The notes beneath the pieces were generated by a model. It was not told the DNA's origin and made no database searches. It saw nothing but the letters and a program-made list of their open reading frames with translations. Positions 12,000 through 25,371 of a stretch of 64,000 nt of DNA are shown here, one piece after another. The translations under genes were made by a program, and so were the position numbers. Each line of letters begins with the position of its first letter. Within the stretch, counting starts at the first letter, position 1. Source of the stretch: Aquanectria penicillioides (Eukaryota > Ascomycota > Sordariomycetes > Hypocreales > Nectriaceae). The DNA lies in NCBI GenBank assembly GCA_003415625.1, contig PYIU01000005.1:3229001-3293000 (forward strand), given 5' to 3'.

Positions 12000-13330
12000 A
12001 ATAATGCTTAAAACTTATAGAAGAAGCAGTATATAAACCCATTCTACCTATAGGAGCTGGTAGAAGATGGATTGCTCTATTATATAGATTATAGAGGGCA
12101 GAAAAGACTCTATATTTTTAGGCTAGCAGTTAAAACTATTCTTATAACTATCTATAATAACTTATAGTATGCTAGAATCTTTAAGATTTTATATAAATTA
12201 AGCTATATCTATTTCTATAGAATAAATAAAATAATAAGGAAGTTTATTGCATACTGTCTAATATGCAAGGAGAATTTAATAGATAGAAGACTGCTAATAG
12301 GTAAATTAAAATTAATTTCTATAGTTCTATAACTATTTTATATTATTGCATTAGACTTTATAATCAATCTTCCTAAAATTATATCTATAGGTACAATATA
12401 GGCAATCCTAAACTATAATAAGCTAGATTAGCTATGCCTAATAAACTGTTTATTTTTAAAAAAAACTATTTTTATACTAAAGCATTTAATATATATTATA
12501 TAGAACTAAGCATTTATTTTACTAAAGGCATTACTTTTATGCAATTAGGGAATACTTATATATATTTTTAGCAATTAAGACCTAAAGTTTATAAGCAATA
12601 TATAGAGAGCTATATTAGCCTTTCTTAATGCAGGGGTCCTTATATCCATTGCATATTACTCCTAAACTAATAGTATATCCAAAAGAAAGAACTAAACAGT
12701 AAAAATCGCAATATAATATTATATTGCTATAAAGCTAAATATGCCTTAAATATAAGCGCTTTTAGCAATTCAGTATAATTTAAATAATACAATTGCCTTA
12801 GCTATAGATTGCTTGCTAAATAAACTACTATACAGTTTTAAACTAAAGATAGTTATTAAATTTACTGCTAAAAGTAAGGTTACTAACTAAAAAGCTAATA
12901 GAACTATACTAAAGGTTCTATATAAGTTATACTTATAGAAAGTATAACTCCTAATAGATATAGTAGCTGCATTATTAAAGATCTAATATAACTAATATTA
13001 TTAATTAATTAAGATTAATAAAGAAGATATTATTTACCTATAGCTATATAAAGAATACTACTTGCTAAAAAAACTAAAGTGCAAATAGTCTTTTACTAAA
13101 GCTAGACCCTATAAAGTAATCTATAAGATCTATAATTAAGCTATTAAACTTAACTTCCCTTTATACTAGTAAATGCATCTAATAGTCTCTATTGCTTAAA
13201 TATAAAAACTAAAGTAAGGGAACAACCCTTTTAATTGCATGCTATTACTGCCATTAGCTATTAAAATCAATAGAGATAAGGCAGTAGGCTAATAGAAAAT
13301 AGATAGAATTATTTAGCAAAAGATCTAATA
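12000..13330 (+). pseudogene. innermost Gypsy integrase remnant
   Basis: The zinc-binding end is visible as Y-C-L-I-C near 12247-12262. It is followed by the first catalytic Asp in A-L-D-F (about 12346-12357), the second in a degraded S-D-R-D-P-K-F equivalent near 12576, and an N-Q-T-V-E-I-A equivalent near 12690 carrying the third acidic position. Spacing fits a retroviral-type D,D-35-E integrase. Many stops; inactive. Confidence 0.78.
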
Positions 13331-13890
13331 GTATAAATAAAGGCCAATGCATTACTTTTTATTGCAATAGAAAGGATATACTACTAAAAACAATAAATGG
13401 ATAAATAAAATTGAGTTAAGGGAGAATGCTTCCAACCTTATTAACAAATACCTAACTGCCAACCCTATACTATAGGAAAAAGAATATAAAAAAAAAGGTT
13501 AGAAATTGCTATAAGGTATAGTAAATCTAGCGTTTAAATAGCTAAAAGCTGCCTATTAACTCTTACTATTATAAGAAAATTCTCTTCTATATATTTACTA
13601 TTTAATTTAAAAGGATTTAATATAAAGGTAGCCAAATTCTATAAAAAAAGAGATATTTAAAATAGATTAATAGTAATTCATAATTGGCTTATTTAGCATA
13701 CAATTAAAGTAATTAAGCAAAATAAATAACTAAATGCCTATATAGCATAAAGGCAACTGCCATAGCCTAGCGCGCCTCTTTTAACTTCTTTAACCTTATA
13801 TAACCTCTATTTTCTATTCCTGCATATAGCCCTATATTTTATTAATTTTAATAGTGCAAGTGCTAAAACCTATTGCCTATTAAACTTCTT
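13331..13890 (+). other. AT-rich spacer of innermost element, no domain recognised
   Basis: Between the integrase end and the extra ORF-like region. AT-rich with scattered stops on both strands. I see no motif here. Confidence 0.4.
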
Positions 13891-16146
13891 AGCTTTTCTT
13901 CTTTATTTTGCATAAATATCTAACTGCTATAAGAACTATTACCTATACTATTAGATTTAGCGTCCCTACTATTAGTTTTAGCCTCTTTACTATTAATTTC
14001 TATACTTTTCTCTACCTCTCTTTTGCAAATATCTATATAATAGCTAGCCTAATGCTTGCTATATTAGATCTAGCACCCTTACTGCCAATTTTAGCTCCTT
14101 TACTGCTAATTTTAGCACCCCTTTATAGCTTAAGCCCCTTTGGCTTTAGACCTTTTACTATTAGCTAATAGCAATATAGAACTTATTGCTATATATTAGT
14201 AAATTAAGCAGTAGAATAATATATATAAAGCTTATTCTATTAAAAAGAAGTATAAATCCATCAATCGATTTATTAAAAACTATATCAATCAATCTTTCTT
14301 TAATAAGTATAGAGTCTCCTGCAATAACATTTTATCTAAACTTTTAAATAGGCACTAAATATTATCTAATAGATATAATAGGCTTATTAATGCTTATAAT
14401 AATAGTAGCAATAAATCTAATATTAATATTAATAATTCCAATACTATAATATTATTAATTATAGCATTTCTAGTAGAAAATAACAACCCAATAAAATCCA
14501 TTTATAACTCTACTATTAATTGCAACTATATTAATAATAATATTAGCCTTTTTAGCAAAGACTTAAATGCTAGTATATAATAACTTTAGGATAATGCAAA
14601 TGCATTAATACAAATAGAAGAGGAAAGGGATTTAAATTAAAATTAAAAGTTTTTATCTTTAGATAATAAAATAAAGAATAAAGATAAAGAAAACAATAAG
14701 GAGGTTGTAATAATTAATAGGGGATATACTAGATATAGTAGGAAGAGTATTAGTAGAAAGACCTTAGGAGGAAAGACTCCTACCCAATATAGTAGGAGGG
14801 ATTTAAACGCTTAAAATATAGATTAAAATCTTATTGCTTTAACTATTAGCACTTATAAAGGATTTAAATAAAAGGTAGATATTCTTATAAATAGGGGTTT
14901 AGCTTACTATAAATACAATAAATTAATAGGGATAATAGAGTTAAAGGATAATAGAATTAATACTAAAGGCACTATAACCTATAATAACTACTATCTCTTA
15001 AGCAAACTAATTAATAGGCTAAAGAGCTAAAGGCAAGATAATGCACTTATTTACCTTACTTATAACTTTTAGCTTTATAGCCTAAAGAGTGCTTTTAGTA
15101 GCAAACCTAATAAATTCTACTCTTTAATAGACCTTTTCATTAAGTGTAAGGAAGTTATTAACTAATACTATAACTAAATCAATAAAAAGACTAGCATTAA
15201 GTCTAAGCCTTTTAAGGTAGAATTTAGCCTTATTTAGTGCATTAAAACCGCTACTATAAATGCCTTTACCTTCTATTAAAACAGCAAGTATAATAAGTTT
15301 TAAAGGAACTGCTAGCACTTTATAGCTAAGCTGCCTAAAAAGGAGAAGGCAGTAGCTATAGTTTTTATTAATCCTTATAGTACAACTAATACTTTAGCTA
15401 CTAAATACCTTATTACTATAGGGTATAGTTATTTAATAAATATTAATATATTAAATTAGTATAACTACTCTATTAAAAATAACTTATTTATTGCAAAAGC
15501 CATTACAGCTAATATAGCTATTAATGCCTATTAAGCTATAACTAAAATTAAGACTTTAGAGGATAAAGTTACTTAACTTAAGGAGTAGCTTAAGGTTAAT
15601 GCTAAATCTACTAATATTAAATTCCATAAAGTTGCTAATAAAGTTAAGAAATAAGCCATTAATATCTTTACTTTTAATAACTTAACTACTTACCTTAATA
15701 CTATTAGCAATAGCTAAAACAATAAGATTAAGGAATTAATAGTTTAAATAGTAAAAGTAAAAAAATTTAAATTAATAGCTCTTTTAGCAGCCAATAAAGC
15801 TAAGTTAATTAAAACTATTATAGCTTAAGTTAAATTTAAACTCTCTTAAAGTAGATTGGCTAAAGGCAATTAACTATTTTATGTATTTACTTTTAGCCTA
15901 TTAAAATAGGCGCCTTTATTAATACTTTAGGCAGACAATACAGTATATTAATATATAAATTTGCAGCCTATTAGTAACTTTCTTTTAGAAAAGAAGCAAC
16001 CTAATAAAGCTACAGCAGCCAGCTCCTCTAAGCGCCGCAAGCCTAATAGTGCAATAAAGGAATTAGCAGCTAGGCCATTAAAGTCAGCTCCTAATAAAAA
16101 GGGATCCCCTTTTGCTATTATTAATATTAATAACCTATTTAACTAA
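13891..16146 (+). pseudogene. extra ORF of innermost Gypsy element downstream of integrase, function unknown
   Basis: Same strand as gag-pol, ending at a stop at 16144-16146, about 280 bp before the 3' LTR. An open 86-codon stretch (13908-14168) contains a repeated Leu-Ala-Pro-Leu-Leu pattern near 14090-14140. The middle part (14.2-15.5 kb) reads through with TAA/TAG at CAA/CAG/TGG-compatible sites. A Leu/Glu/Lys-rich heptad-like stretch near 15540-15680 suggests a coiled coil. The last 61 codons (15961-16146) end with a basic SKRRK patch like a nuclear signal. Not an envelope by any motif I can see. No family recognised; limits approximate except the end. Confidence 0.5.
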
Positions 16147-16427
16147 CTGTATCCTTAATACTCTATGCACTAATACTAGCAGCCATTAGGCTAGCTAAAT
16201 CCTACTAAAGTTATATAGAATTAAAAGGAAATAATAGGGAAATCTATAGGTCTATATAAGGATTTAAGAACTTTACTAAAAATTTAAAAGCTAATAGCTA
16301 AATACTATAGTTATATAAAACAAGCAAAAACAATTAATAAATAAAGTAAGTGCAAAGCAAATATTAAGGGCTTAGCTTTAGTTTTTACTATTATAAATAA
16401 TAGTCTTTCTTTCGATTTAGGGGCACT

Positions 16428-16738
16428 TATTATATATATAAATTATATAATGGATAGTACTCTTAAATAGTTGGCCTTTATATCTCTTAAGTAAAGGTTA
16501 ATAATCTATAAGTATATTTATACCTTAGGACCTATTATTATAGTAGTCTTAAGATATAAGTTAAGTAGAGTTTAATATACAATTAATTATTACCTATAGC
16601 TAAGCTATTGATTTTAATGTGGCTGTAGAGCCTATATATGCGCCTTTTAGTATGACTGTAAGATAAGTAGTATAATAGTTCTATTATTAAGACTATTACT
16701 TTTAATACCACTTATAATAGAATAAATAAACTGTAATA
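16428..16738 (+). repeat. 3' LTR of innermost Gypsy element
   Basis: 311 bp. It is directly preceded by a short purine-rich tract (TTTAGGGGCA, 16416-16425) that fits a polypurine tract, and followed by the right CTCTT duplication. Confidence 0.92.
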
Positions 16739-16743
16739 CTCTT

Positions 16744-18340
16744 GCCTTTATACCTTATAATTATCTCTTTAATATATATAATCTTGCTATTAGCTATATT
16801 TAGGCTTTTAAATTCTTTTATTAGTGCTCTATTTATTAATATACCTATAATAGTTTCTTCTATAAGGCTTTAATTAATGCTATTAGTACTGCTATTAAAC
16901 AATTAATAAATACCCCTTTTTATATTGCTTTTTAATTGTTATTTTTATTTAATAATTAATTAAATACTTTTAGATTTAATAATGCTTTAATATTTAGATT
17001 TATAGCTTTTAAGCTCTTAATTAACTTAGCTAGCCCTTATATATTAAAATTGCCTTTAAAAAAGATAGTAAGTAGATTAATTGCAAACTTGCTTAATGGT
17101 TTATTTTGCAATTGCTATTTTGCAATTTAATACTTTATTTTAAAGTAGATCTTCTCCTTTAGTGCTAACTTTAGTCTATATACATCCCTATAGAATAGGC
17201 TTATTTAATAGGGTACTTCTTAATTTAGCTATTAACTTGCCTTAAGTATATTAAGGTATTTATTATTACCTTTATTAAATACACTAACCCCCTTATATAT
17301 TATAAATGCATTTAATTATATACTTTTATAGTTTCTGCCTATAATAAATACATCCTTACTCCTTTTTATATATATATTTTAGCATTAGGTTATATAAATG
17401 GCTGCTATATTAATTATATTTAAAACAGTTAATCTAAATGCAAATAAAGCTTCCTTTATAAATATTAACTAAAGGGTCCTTATAAAGGCCTTTATAACTT
17501 TCCTTTAGATAGTATAGATACTATTAATAAATTTACTTAACTATTAACTTTTACAGTAGATTTTCTTAGGCTAACTACTTGCCTATAAATTATATACAGT
17601 TTTCCTACTAATAGTATAGCTAATAATTACTAATTAATTAAATAGGTATAAAAAGTATTTAATTAAAAGCATAAAGTAGGTTTTAGTTAATAAAAATAAT
17701 AGTTTTTAGCTTATCTTTTAGTATAAACTAATTAAGTATAGTTTTTAATTTATTAATAATAGTTTAATAGATAAAAGATAGCACTATAAAGCAATTAATT
17801 AAGTATTTCTATACCCTTTAAGGCTATTGCTATTATTGTATTATTTTAATAACCTTAAAACTTAATTTCTATTAAATATATTTAGATTTTTAAATTTTTT
17901 ATAGATATTAATACTTTATTTCCTGCTATTTTTTATATATTTTTATCCATTTTTAAATAATTTTAACCCTTTTACTATAGTTTTTAGGCATTTCTATTCT
18001 ATTTTTATTAATTTTTAGTATAATTTTTAAAGTTTTTAAATAGATTTTAGGGGATTTTTAGGGATTTTTAGCATTTTCTTAAGGTTTTTAGCCAATTTTT
18101 AGTTATTTTTATCTAGTTTTATTCAGTTTTACTATCCTTTTGCTTGCCTTTAATTGCTCTTTATCTTACTTTTTTATTTTATTTTAAGTAGCTTATCTTT
18201 TTTTAGTATAGTATTAATTTTAGTGTTTTTACTTCTCTCTTTTTAACTTTTAGTACCCCTTCCCTAATAGCAATCTAGCTATTTTTAGCTTAATGCTATT
18301 ATTAATTATTTAATTAATTGCTTATTATATTTTAATACTG
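16744..18340 (-). other. middle Gypsy element, region beyond integrase, no domain recognised
   Basis: Lies between the innermost insertion and the integrase end of the middle element. 17880-18180 is low complexity (runs such as TTTTTAG) and on the minus strand would encode a lysine-rich segment. No recognisable domain. Confidence 0.45.
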
Positions 18341-19600
18341 CATTTACTAGTTACTACTTATCTTTAGAATTTAAACTTTAATAATCTCTTTAGGCCTAAT
18401 ATAGGTATATATTATAGTATTATTATTTAAGCTTTTTATAGCATTTAGATTAAATTTATTCTATTTTTACTATTTTATAGATTTAATTTGCATTTAATTA
18501 AATGCTTCTCTTTCTTTCCTTACCCTTAATAGTACTTTTTAATTTATACTAAAAGTCTCTTTATTATCCCTACTTACTTATTACCTATCCTTATTCTTTA
18601 TAAACTTCCTTAATTAATTACTATAGATTATATTAGAAAGCTTAACTCTATTTATAGTATTAAGGATATAACTCTTTATTTTATTAAATGTATTAGCAAT
18701 TCTATAAGGGCTTAATTAATATAGCTTTATCTTTATAATATAAGATATATCCTTTTGATTCTATATATTATACTAAAGAACTAGATCTTCTATAGCAAGA
18801 GGCTTTTTGTGTAGTTTATGCTAATTCTTTTTAGTCTCTTTATTAGCAATTAACCTTTAAAATGCAGTTATTTATTGCCTAGCTTCTTTTATATCTTCCT
18901 GCTTTTGCTTTAGGATCTTAATCCTTTGCTTAAGCAGGTCCTTAATAGAGGTTATATTATTCCATTTAATTAGCTGCTATATAGGCATTTTCACTTTTAG
19001 AGGAAGGACTGGCTCCTATCTATAGAGTAGATAAAAAGGTAATCTCCTATATAAGGCATAAATAGCTGCTCTTTTAGCTAGTAAAGCTATTAGTAAAATA
19101 TCTATTTATTTTCCTTTTTCTTTACCCTTTTTCTTTAGGAAACTTATTATAGTAGTATAACTACCTTTAATAAATCTATTTGCTTTAGGGTTATAAGTAA
19201 AAGTATTAATAACTTCTATATTAAAGCTATTAAGATCTTTAGGAATCCCTTTTATAATCTTTTTTCTATTATTAATAATTATTTTTTTTAGTATTTTATA
19301 CTAATAGTGCAGTTTTTTAAGGAATTTTGCAATATAGTAACTATTTAATCTTAGGATTAGCTTAGCCTTTACTTATCTATAAAGGTTGCATTTAGCTTTT
19401 AGTATAAATTTAAATCCTTTATTAAAAGGCATATACTATCTATTAAAATAAATCTTTATTATTAGGTAGGTAGGCTTAATAGGTATAGAGGCTTCTATTA
19501 GTTTTTAGGGAATATACATTTAATATATTAGGCACTATTTAATAGCTTTTGCAATACTCCTTTTTGCATCTTACTAATAGTACTTTTTAAAGAGAAGTAT
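18341..19600 (-). pseudogene. middle Gypsy integrase remnant
   Basis: On the minus strand around 18.95-19.27 kb the translation shows the catalytic-core end of a Gypsy integrase: N-T-x-[AT]-Y-N-P-[QK]-A-N-x-[LF]-I-[EK] with the third catalytic Glu position, then a W..V-L-P..A-L-L-A-E-R-A-like stretch and a 'P-F-Y-L-L-Y' segment. Stops fall at CAA/CAG/TGG-compatible sites. Confidence 0.78.
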
Positions 19601-19949
19601 ATAAATAGCATTATAACTATAATGCCCCCTATTAATATAATATAATTTAATTAAATCCTTCTAAATGTTTTCCTTCTTTATAATTAACCTTAAGTTGCCT
19701 CCTTATTCTTTAGCCCTAATCTATAAGTAGCTACCTTTTATAAAGTGTTTTTTAGCCTTTAGCTATAAGCATTAATAATTCTATAGGGTAATATCTATTA
19801 GCCTTTTTAGTAAAAGTAAGTATTCCCCTAATTGCAATAAAGGTCTACTATAATTCTTTTTTAATTCTACTAATTTATCCTTAATCTTAATAATATTAAG
19901 ATAAGTATTAATAAACTCTTTAATATTACCTTTAGCCTTTTAGTCTATT

Positions 19950-21400
19950 TAATTAAATACTTCTAGACCTTTTTTAAATAGCCTATTAGCTATATTATTT
20001 TTATTTTTAGAAATATATTAAATAGTAAAGTTAAATAATAGAATATAACTAATCTATTAAATAACTATTGCATTAAGGATATTGCTAGCCCTATTATTAA
20101 GCTAATAGATTAAAATTTAAGAATCTATCTTTAAAATAAAGGGCAATTTATATATATAGCTATAAAGGTATCTAATCCTATATAATATGCCTTTACATTT
20201 AAGTTTAATAGTATTATACTTTTATTCTATAGGAGTCTAAAGACTAGATTTATACCTTACTAAATGCCTCTTTCCCTTTATTATTTGCATTAATACTGCA
20301 CCCTAGCCTTCTTTACTGGCATTAATTATAAAAATGATCTCTTTAAATCCTTTAGAAAGGTTTAATATCGCTAAAATAGAAGTAAAGATTATCTTTTCTT
20401 TAAGAACCGCTATAGCATTAGCTTATTCCTTACTTTATATTTATATAGCATCCTTCCTTAATAATTAGGTAAAAGGTCTAGCAATTTAGGTATATCTTTT
20501 AACCTAAATTTAATAATAGCCTATAATTCCTAAAAATGCTTTAACCTACTTTAGGTTATAGTATCTTTTCTATTTATTAATCTTAATTACTTTTTTCTTT
20601 ATTGGCTGCCTTTTAGCTATACTATATAAGTATTTAATAATAACTGTAATATACTAATAGAACTTTAACTTCCCTATAGAAATTGTGCATTTAGATAGCT
20701 TAATGTTTAGAAGAGTTTTATTTAAATTAATTAAATGCTTTAAAATAAACCTCTATATATTAGGGAGTACCTCCTTTCTATTATACTTAATCTTTAGTTT
20801 TTTAATAGCAATATTATTTAAGAAGGCTTAATAGACTTTTAGTAATAGATTAAAGAGAATTTTAATTATAATCCTTAAGAACTATACTATTAAATTGGTT
20901 CCTCCTTATAGTAAGGTATATATCCTAAAAAGCCCTAATAGTATATTAAAAGTTATTAAATCCCAACTTTCCTTTACTAAAGAAATCTAATTATATCTTA
21001 AAAAGAAATCTAAAAGAGTTAGGATTTTATATATTCTAAATTTAGCTAAAAATTCATTAGCTTCTAAAGGAATTAATTTATTTTATATTATATATATATT
21101 ATATCTTTTAGCTAAATTAATTAAATAAAGTTTATTATTCTTTTTTACTATTAGTATATATAGGTTCTAATAGGCAATATAAAACTCTTAAAGGATTCTT
21201 TTCTTTATTTAAGTTTTTAATAACTTAATAATCTTTTTTTTTAATCCTTTAGGGATTAGAATATTTCCTATTTATTAGGCTTTATATTTAGTTATCTTAA
21301 TAATCTATAGAGGGGCCACTCTAGGGTCCAGTCTTCTATACTCTTTAAAATCTTAAGTAAGTACTACTTCTCTATTATAGAGAATTTCCAAAAGGATACT
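19950..21400 (-). pseudogene. middle Gypsy reverse transcriptase and RNase H remnant
   Basis: The minus-strand reading contains a Q-G-G-T-N-like RT segment and the catalytic Phe-Leu-Asp-Asp box at 20813-20824 (now Phe-Leu-Asn-Asn). Then come the R-A-F-[LI]-G connection region near 20.55 kb and an RNase H segment with D-A-S-x-x-G-x-G-A-V-L-M-Q near 20.3 kb. The F/YLDD group is a recognisable Ty3/Gypsy lineage distinct from the YIDD lineage of the innermost element. Catalytic aspartates are lost. Confidence 0.82.
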
Positions 21401-24400
21401 TCTCTTTTTATTAGTAAGGATCCCTTCTATTTAATTAATTACTTTCTAAAGTCTTTCTCTATATAGCCTTAATCCTTTAGCTATTTTAAAGAACTTAAGT
21501 GTTAAGAGCTTTAAGTATTTAAACTTCTCTTTAAGGTCTCCCTTTACTTTTTTCTACCTCTTTTCCTTTTAATATAAATCCCCTTTAGGGATAGATCTAT
21601 CTAATAAAATATTATTTTTAAAATGTATTTTATTGGCTTTTTATTTATATATTGTATTAATAAGTGCTACCTCCTTTCTTTAGTATATAGCTAACTATAG
21701 CTTCTCCTTTGCCTTTATTACCTTTATATAGTTAACTTTTAATTAATTCCTAACTATTAATTAAATTACTGCTTTTACTAATGCCTTATCTAACTATTTA
21801 ATTAAATGCTTATTATTGTTTTCTTTTAGACCTTATAATCCTATTAGTCTAAAAGAACTTTAGGAACTTATCTTTAATTGCCTTAAGTAGTCTTTATATT
21901 CTTTAAGGTATTCTATTTAATATTTCTAGCAGTAGGCATAATGATTTTAATTAAGTTAAGTTAATATTATAGGAGCATTTCTCCTTTTAAAGATATATAA
22001 TTAAATGTAACTTTAGTAGCCTTAATAAAGGGCATTTCTAAAATAAAAGAAATAGAAATATATTCTTTTAGAGCAATATAAAATCTTTATGCTATTTAAA
22101 TATTTTCAAAAAATAGCTTAATATTTACTTCTCTATACATTTAGATTTAGTTATTAAAGTAAAATATAATAAAAGCTTCTATAGGCTTTACTTTTAGCTT
22201 GTATTTTTATACTATTTTATTAAAAATAATATTTCCTTTTAACTTAAAATCCACTAAAGCTTTCTAAATTGTTCTATTAGGGTTACTTAACTTTACTTAA
22301 ATTTTTAGCAATTCTTAGTATTAAGCTAAAGTTCTTTAATGCTATTAGTTTAAAATGTTTATATAGACTATTAAATGCATTTAATTAAATATAACTTTTC
22401 CCCTTTTAGTTATTGTATAGCCAATATTAACTTTATTAATACTTCCTTAATCCTTAATAAGGTATTCTTTAGGCAATAGTATATAATAAGGTTTAGATTC
22501 CTTCTTAATTAATATACTATTAATACTATACTGCTTAGCAATATAGTTAAAGTACTCCTTTAAGAATATTGCTTTTAGATTATTAATTATAATTAAGTTA
22601 ATAGCTTACTAAATCTATTTCTTTTTTAATAAAGGTTTAAGTTTTATTTATTTAACTTCTTTTATTCTTTTTATATAATTAAAAACTATCTTTAAAATAT
22701 TATTACCTAAAGGAAAGTTAAGGGTAACTAAGTCCTTAATAGTTATTTAGACTTTTAATTTTATTACCTTTTTATAAATTTATCTCTTTATTTAAATAAC
22801 CTTAAGTATTTAATTAAAAGCATTTTAATCCTTTTCTTTAAGGATAATATTAGCAATCTCCCTATTCTTAATGAGTTCCCTATTTATAACCTAAATAGAA
22901 GATTAAGTTCCCTTTTCCTTTTTTTAATTAGCTAATTCCTCTTTTAATTTTACTTTTATATATTTTGCAGTATTAGTTTTTAATATAATATTAGCAATAA
23001 AAGGGTTATTAATCGATTTTATAGCTTAATTATTAATAAGGATGCAATTAACTTTAGGTTTTTAGGTCTCCTTAAAGGAATTCCCGCTAAGCATTAAGGA
23101 GCTATACTTTAGTCGGTTAGTATACTTAAGGAAGTCTTTAATTAAATGCTTTTTTTTTTTAGTAATTTACTATTTTTATGCATTTAGCTTATTTACTATT
23201 ATAACCTTAGCTTAGCTATAAATCTTAAAGGTAGGGAATTTTAGGATCTATAAAACAATTATTTTTCTTACTTCTCCTTTAATAGCAAGCTTATATATTA
23301 GTTTTAAGGGTAATAAGAGTTCCTATTGCTCTATTTAAATAAAGCTAATATTGCTATTATAGTCTATAAATCCCTTTCTTCTATCTTTTATAAAAAGTAG
23401 GCAATAGTTTAAAAAATGCCTTACTTCTATATAATAGAAGCACTTTAGATCCCTATTATAATTTATATTAATATAAAAGTTATAATAGGGATATATATAA
23501 TTAAATTCTTCTATTTAATTAAGGTTATTTTTAATTAGCAATAACAATCCTATTTTTAATTGGTTAATCTTTTAGTGTATAATCCTCTTTAACTTCTATA
23601 ATTTATTTATAATATCTTAAACTATATTAATTTATAGCTTCTTTATTTCTTTAGTAAAAAGACTTAACTCCCCTTTTAAGCTTTAAATAGAGTTAAAGAA
23701 TTTAGGCTTTTAATGCTAAAGCTAATTTTAATAAGTAAAAGGTTTTTTAGTTTTTCTAAAATATTTAAAGTTATTATCCTTCCTTTCTATCTAAAAGATC
23801 TAAATTCCTTTCTTAGCGTTAAGGAAGTTTTTAATTAGCCTAATTATCTTTTTATACCTTATTATTCTTAAGGTATTTAAGTGTTTCCCTTTCTATTAAT
23901 AGATATTAATAATAATATTTTTTAGTATAGCATTATAGATAGCCTAAGCCTATACTATAAAAGCCTTTTAGCTAATAGAATCTACTTTTCTATTAAATTA
24001 GGCATGCTTTATAAGCTACTAAAGGATAACTCTATACTCTATAGACTGGATTGGAGTTATATTTATTTACTAGAGCTTATTCTTAAATGGATCTAATTAA
24101 TTTAAATTTTAGTACTTAAAGGTTTTTAAGAGGTTTTGCTTTATAGCAGCCTAATTATTGCCTTTTAGTAAGTTTATAATATCTTAAGACACTTTAAAGG
24201 TTATATAGTATATAAGAGCTTTACCCTTTATACTATTTATAACTCCTTAACTAATTATAAATCCATTATATAATCTAAGGAAATATATAATATTTCTTCT
24301 ATTAAAAATTATATTAAGCAATTAAATAAAGGTAATAATTACTTCTATTATTTTAGCTAATATATTTAGTTTATTCTCTTTAGGAATATTAGTATTAATA

Positions 24401-25371
24401 GTATTAATTAACTTAAAAAGGATAGTTAAAGATTGTTAATTATATTAACCCCCTTTACTTTTAATAGGGCTTAAGGGGTTTAATTGTATTTAATTAAATA
24501 TTTCTTTTGTTTTTTTATTTAAGGGCATCGGTAAATTATAGTTATTAGGATTCTTATAATAAGTATTTTAGTGTATATATATAAAGGAGTATAGGCTAAT
24601 TGCCTAACTCTTAGGGTTATAAGTTGCAATAAAATAATATATATATATAATAAAAGAATAAAATAATAAAATAAATTAAAATATATATTAAAATAATTAG
24701 GAAAAGTAAAGAAAAGGGATAGTAGTATTATATTTAATAAGGCTTTATTTTAATAAATTTAAACTAGCTTTTTAAAGTTAGTAATAATAAATAAAGTAGC
24801 CAATTAAAATAGTAGTAAGTATATATATACGCCCTTTAGCTAGAGTCTAGAGATTAGTAAGGATAATAAAAATTTCCTATTTCTTATAATTAATTAAGGG
24901 TTAAGTAATCTTCTTTTTTCTCTTTCTTTTCCTTTTTTAGTCTATAAACTAAGCTTTTAGTAGTCTTAAATATGCTTTAATATTTAGAAGTATTTAATTA
25001 AATGCTTATACATTATTTGCACTATTATTTTGCTTTATATGCCTTTATGCTAATATATTAGTACTATATTAGGTTATTGAATTTTTCTATATATCTACTC
25101 TAATTATAGTAGTAGGTTTTCTTTTTTTAAAATGCAAACTTATATTAGTATCTTTACTTACCTTTAGTGTTATTTTTAATTCTAATACCCCCTATTTTTA
25201 TAGAAGTAATAGGTTTTCTAGTATTTAGGAATTTTTAGATCTTTACAATTAATTATCCACTACTTCTTTAGGTTCTTAATAATAGCTTAAAAGTATTACT
25301 AAAGAGTTTAATTAAATACTTTAGTGTCTTTTTAAATAACTTAAAGGCTTTTCCCTATTATAACCTCTAAA
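21401..25371 (-). pseudogene. middle Gypsy gag and protease region, degraded
   Basis: Upstream half of the element on the minus strand. The only firm landmark is the CCHC zinc knuckle at 23401-23442: C-X2-C-X4-H-X4-C, with the second Cys now Tyr (TGT to TAT). Protease should lie between the knuckle and RT but has no visible Asp-Thr/Ser-Gly motif left. The 24.5-25.37 kb part next to the LTR shows no coding signal and is probably leader. Confidence 0.6.
23401..23442 (-). other. CCHC zinc knuckle of middle Gypsy gag
   Basis: Fourteen codons with spacing C-X2-[C changed to Y]-X4-H-X4-C. A single G-to-A change explains the Tyr. Confidence 0.75.

Larger units (their letters stand above)
6516..16738 (+). 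mobile_element. innermost Ty3/Gypsy retrotransposon, RIP-degraded
   Basis: 10,223 bp, bounded by two 311-bp direct repeats (6516-6826 and 16428-16738) and flanked by an exact 5-bp duplication CTCTT (6511-6515 and 16739-16743). The ends now read TA...TA, consistent with TG...CA after C-to-T and G-to-A change. The plus strand carries, in order, a gag-like region, RT with the YIDD box (10869-10880), RNase H, integrase and then an extra ORF-like region before the 3' LTR. RT before integrase defines Ty3/Gypsy. This is the youngest of the three insertions because it interrupts the middle element, which interrupts the Copia. Confidence 0.94.

Noticed and set aside
15124..15318. 64-codon minus-strand frame in the innermost element
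   Set aside because: Opposite to the element's coding strand and overlapping the extra sense ORF; most likely an accidental opening in AT-rich sequence.
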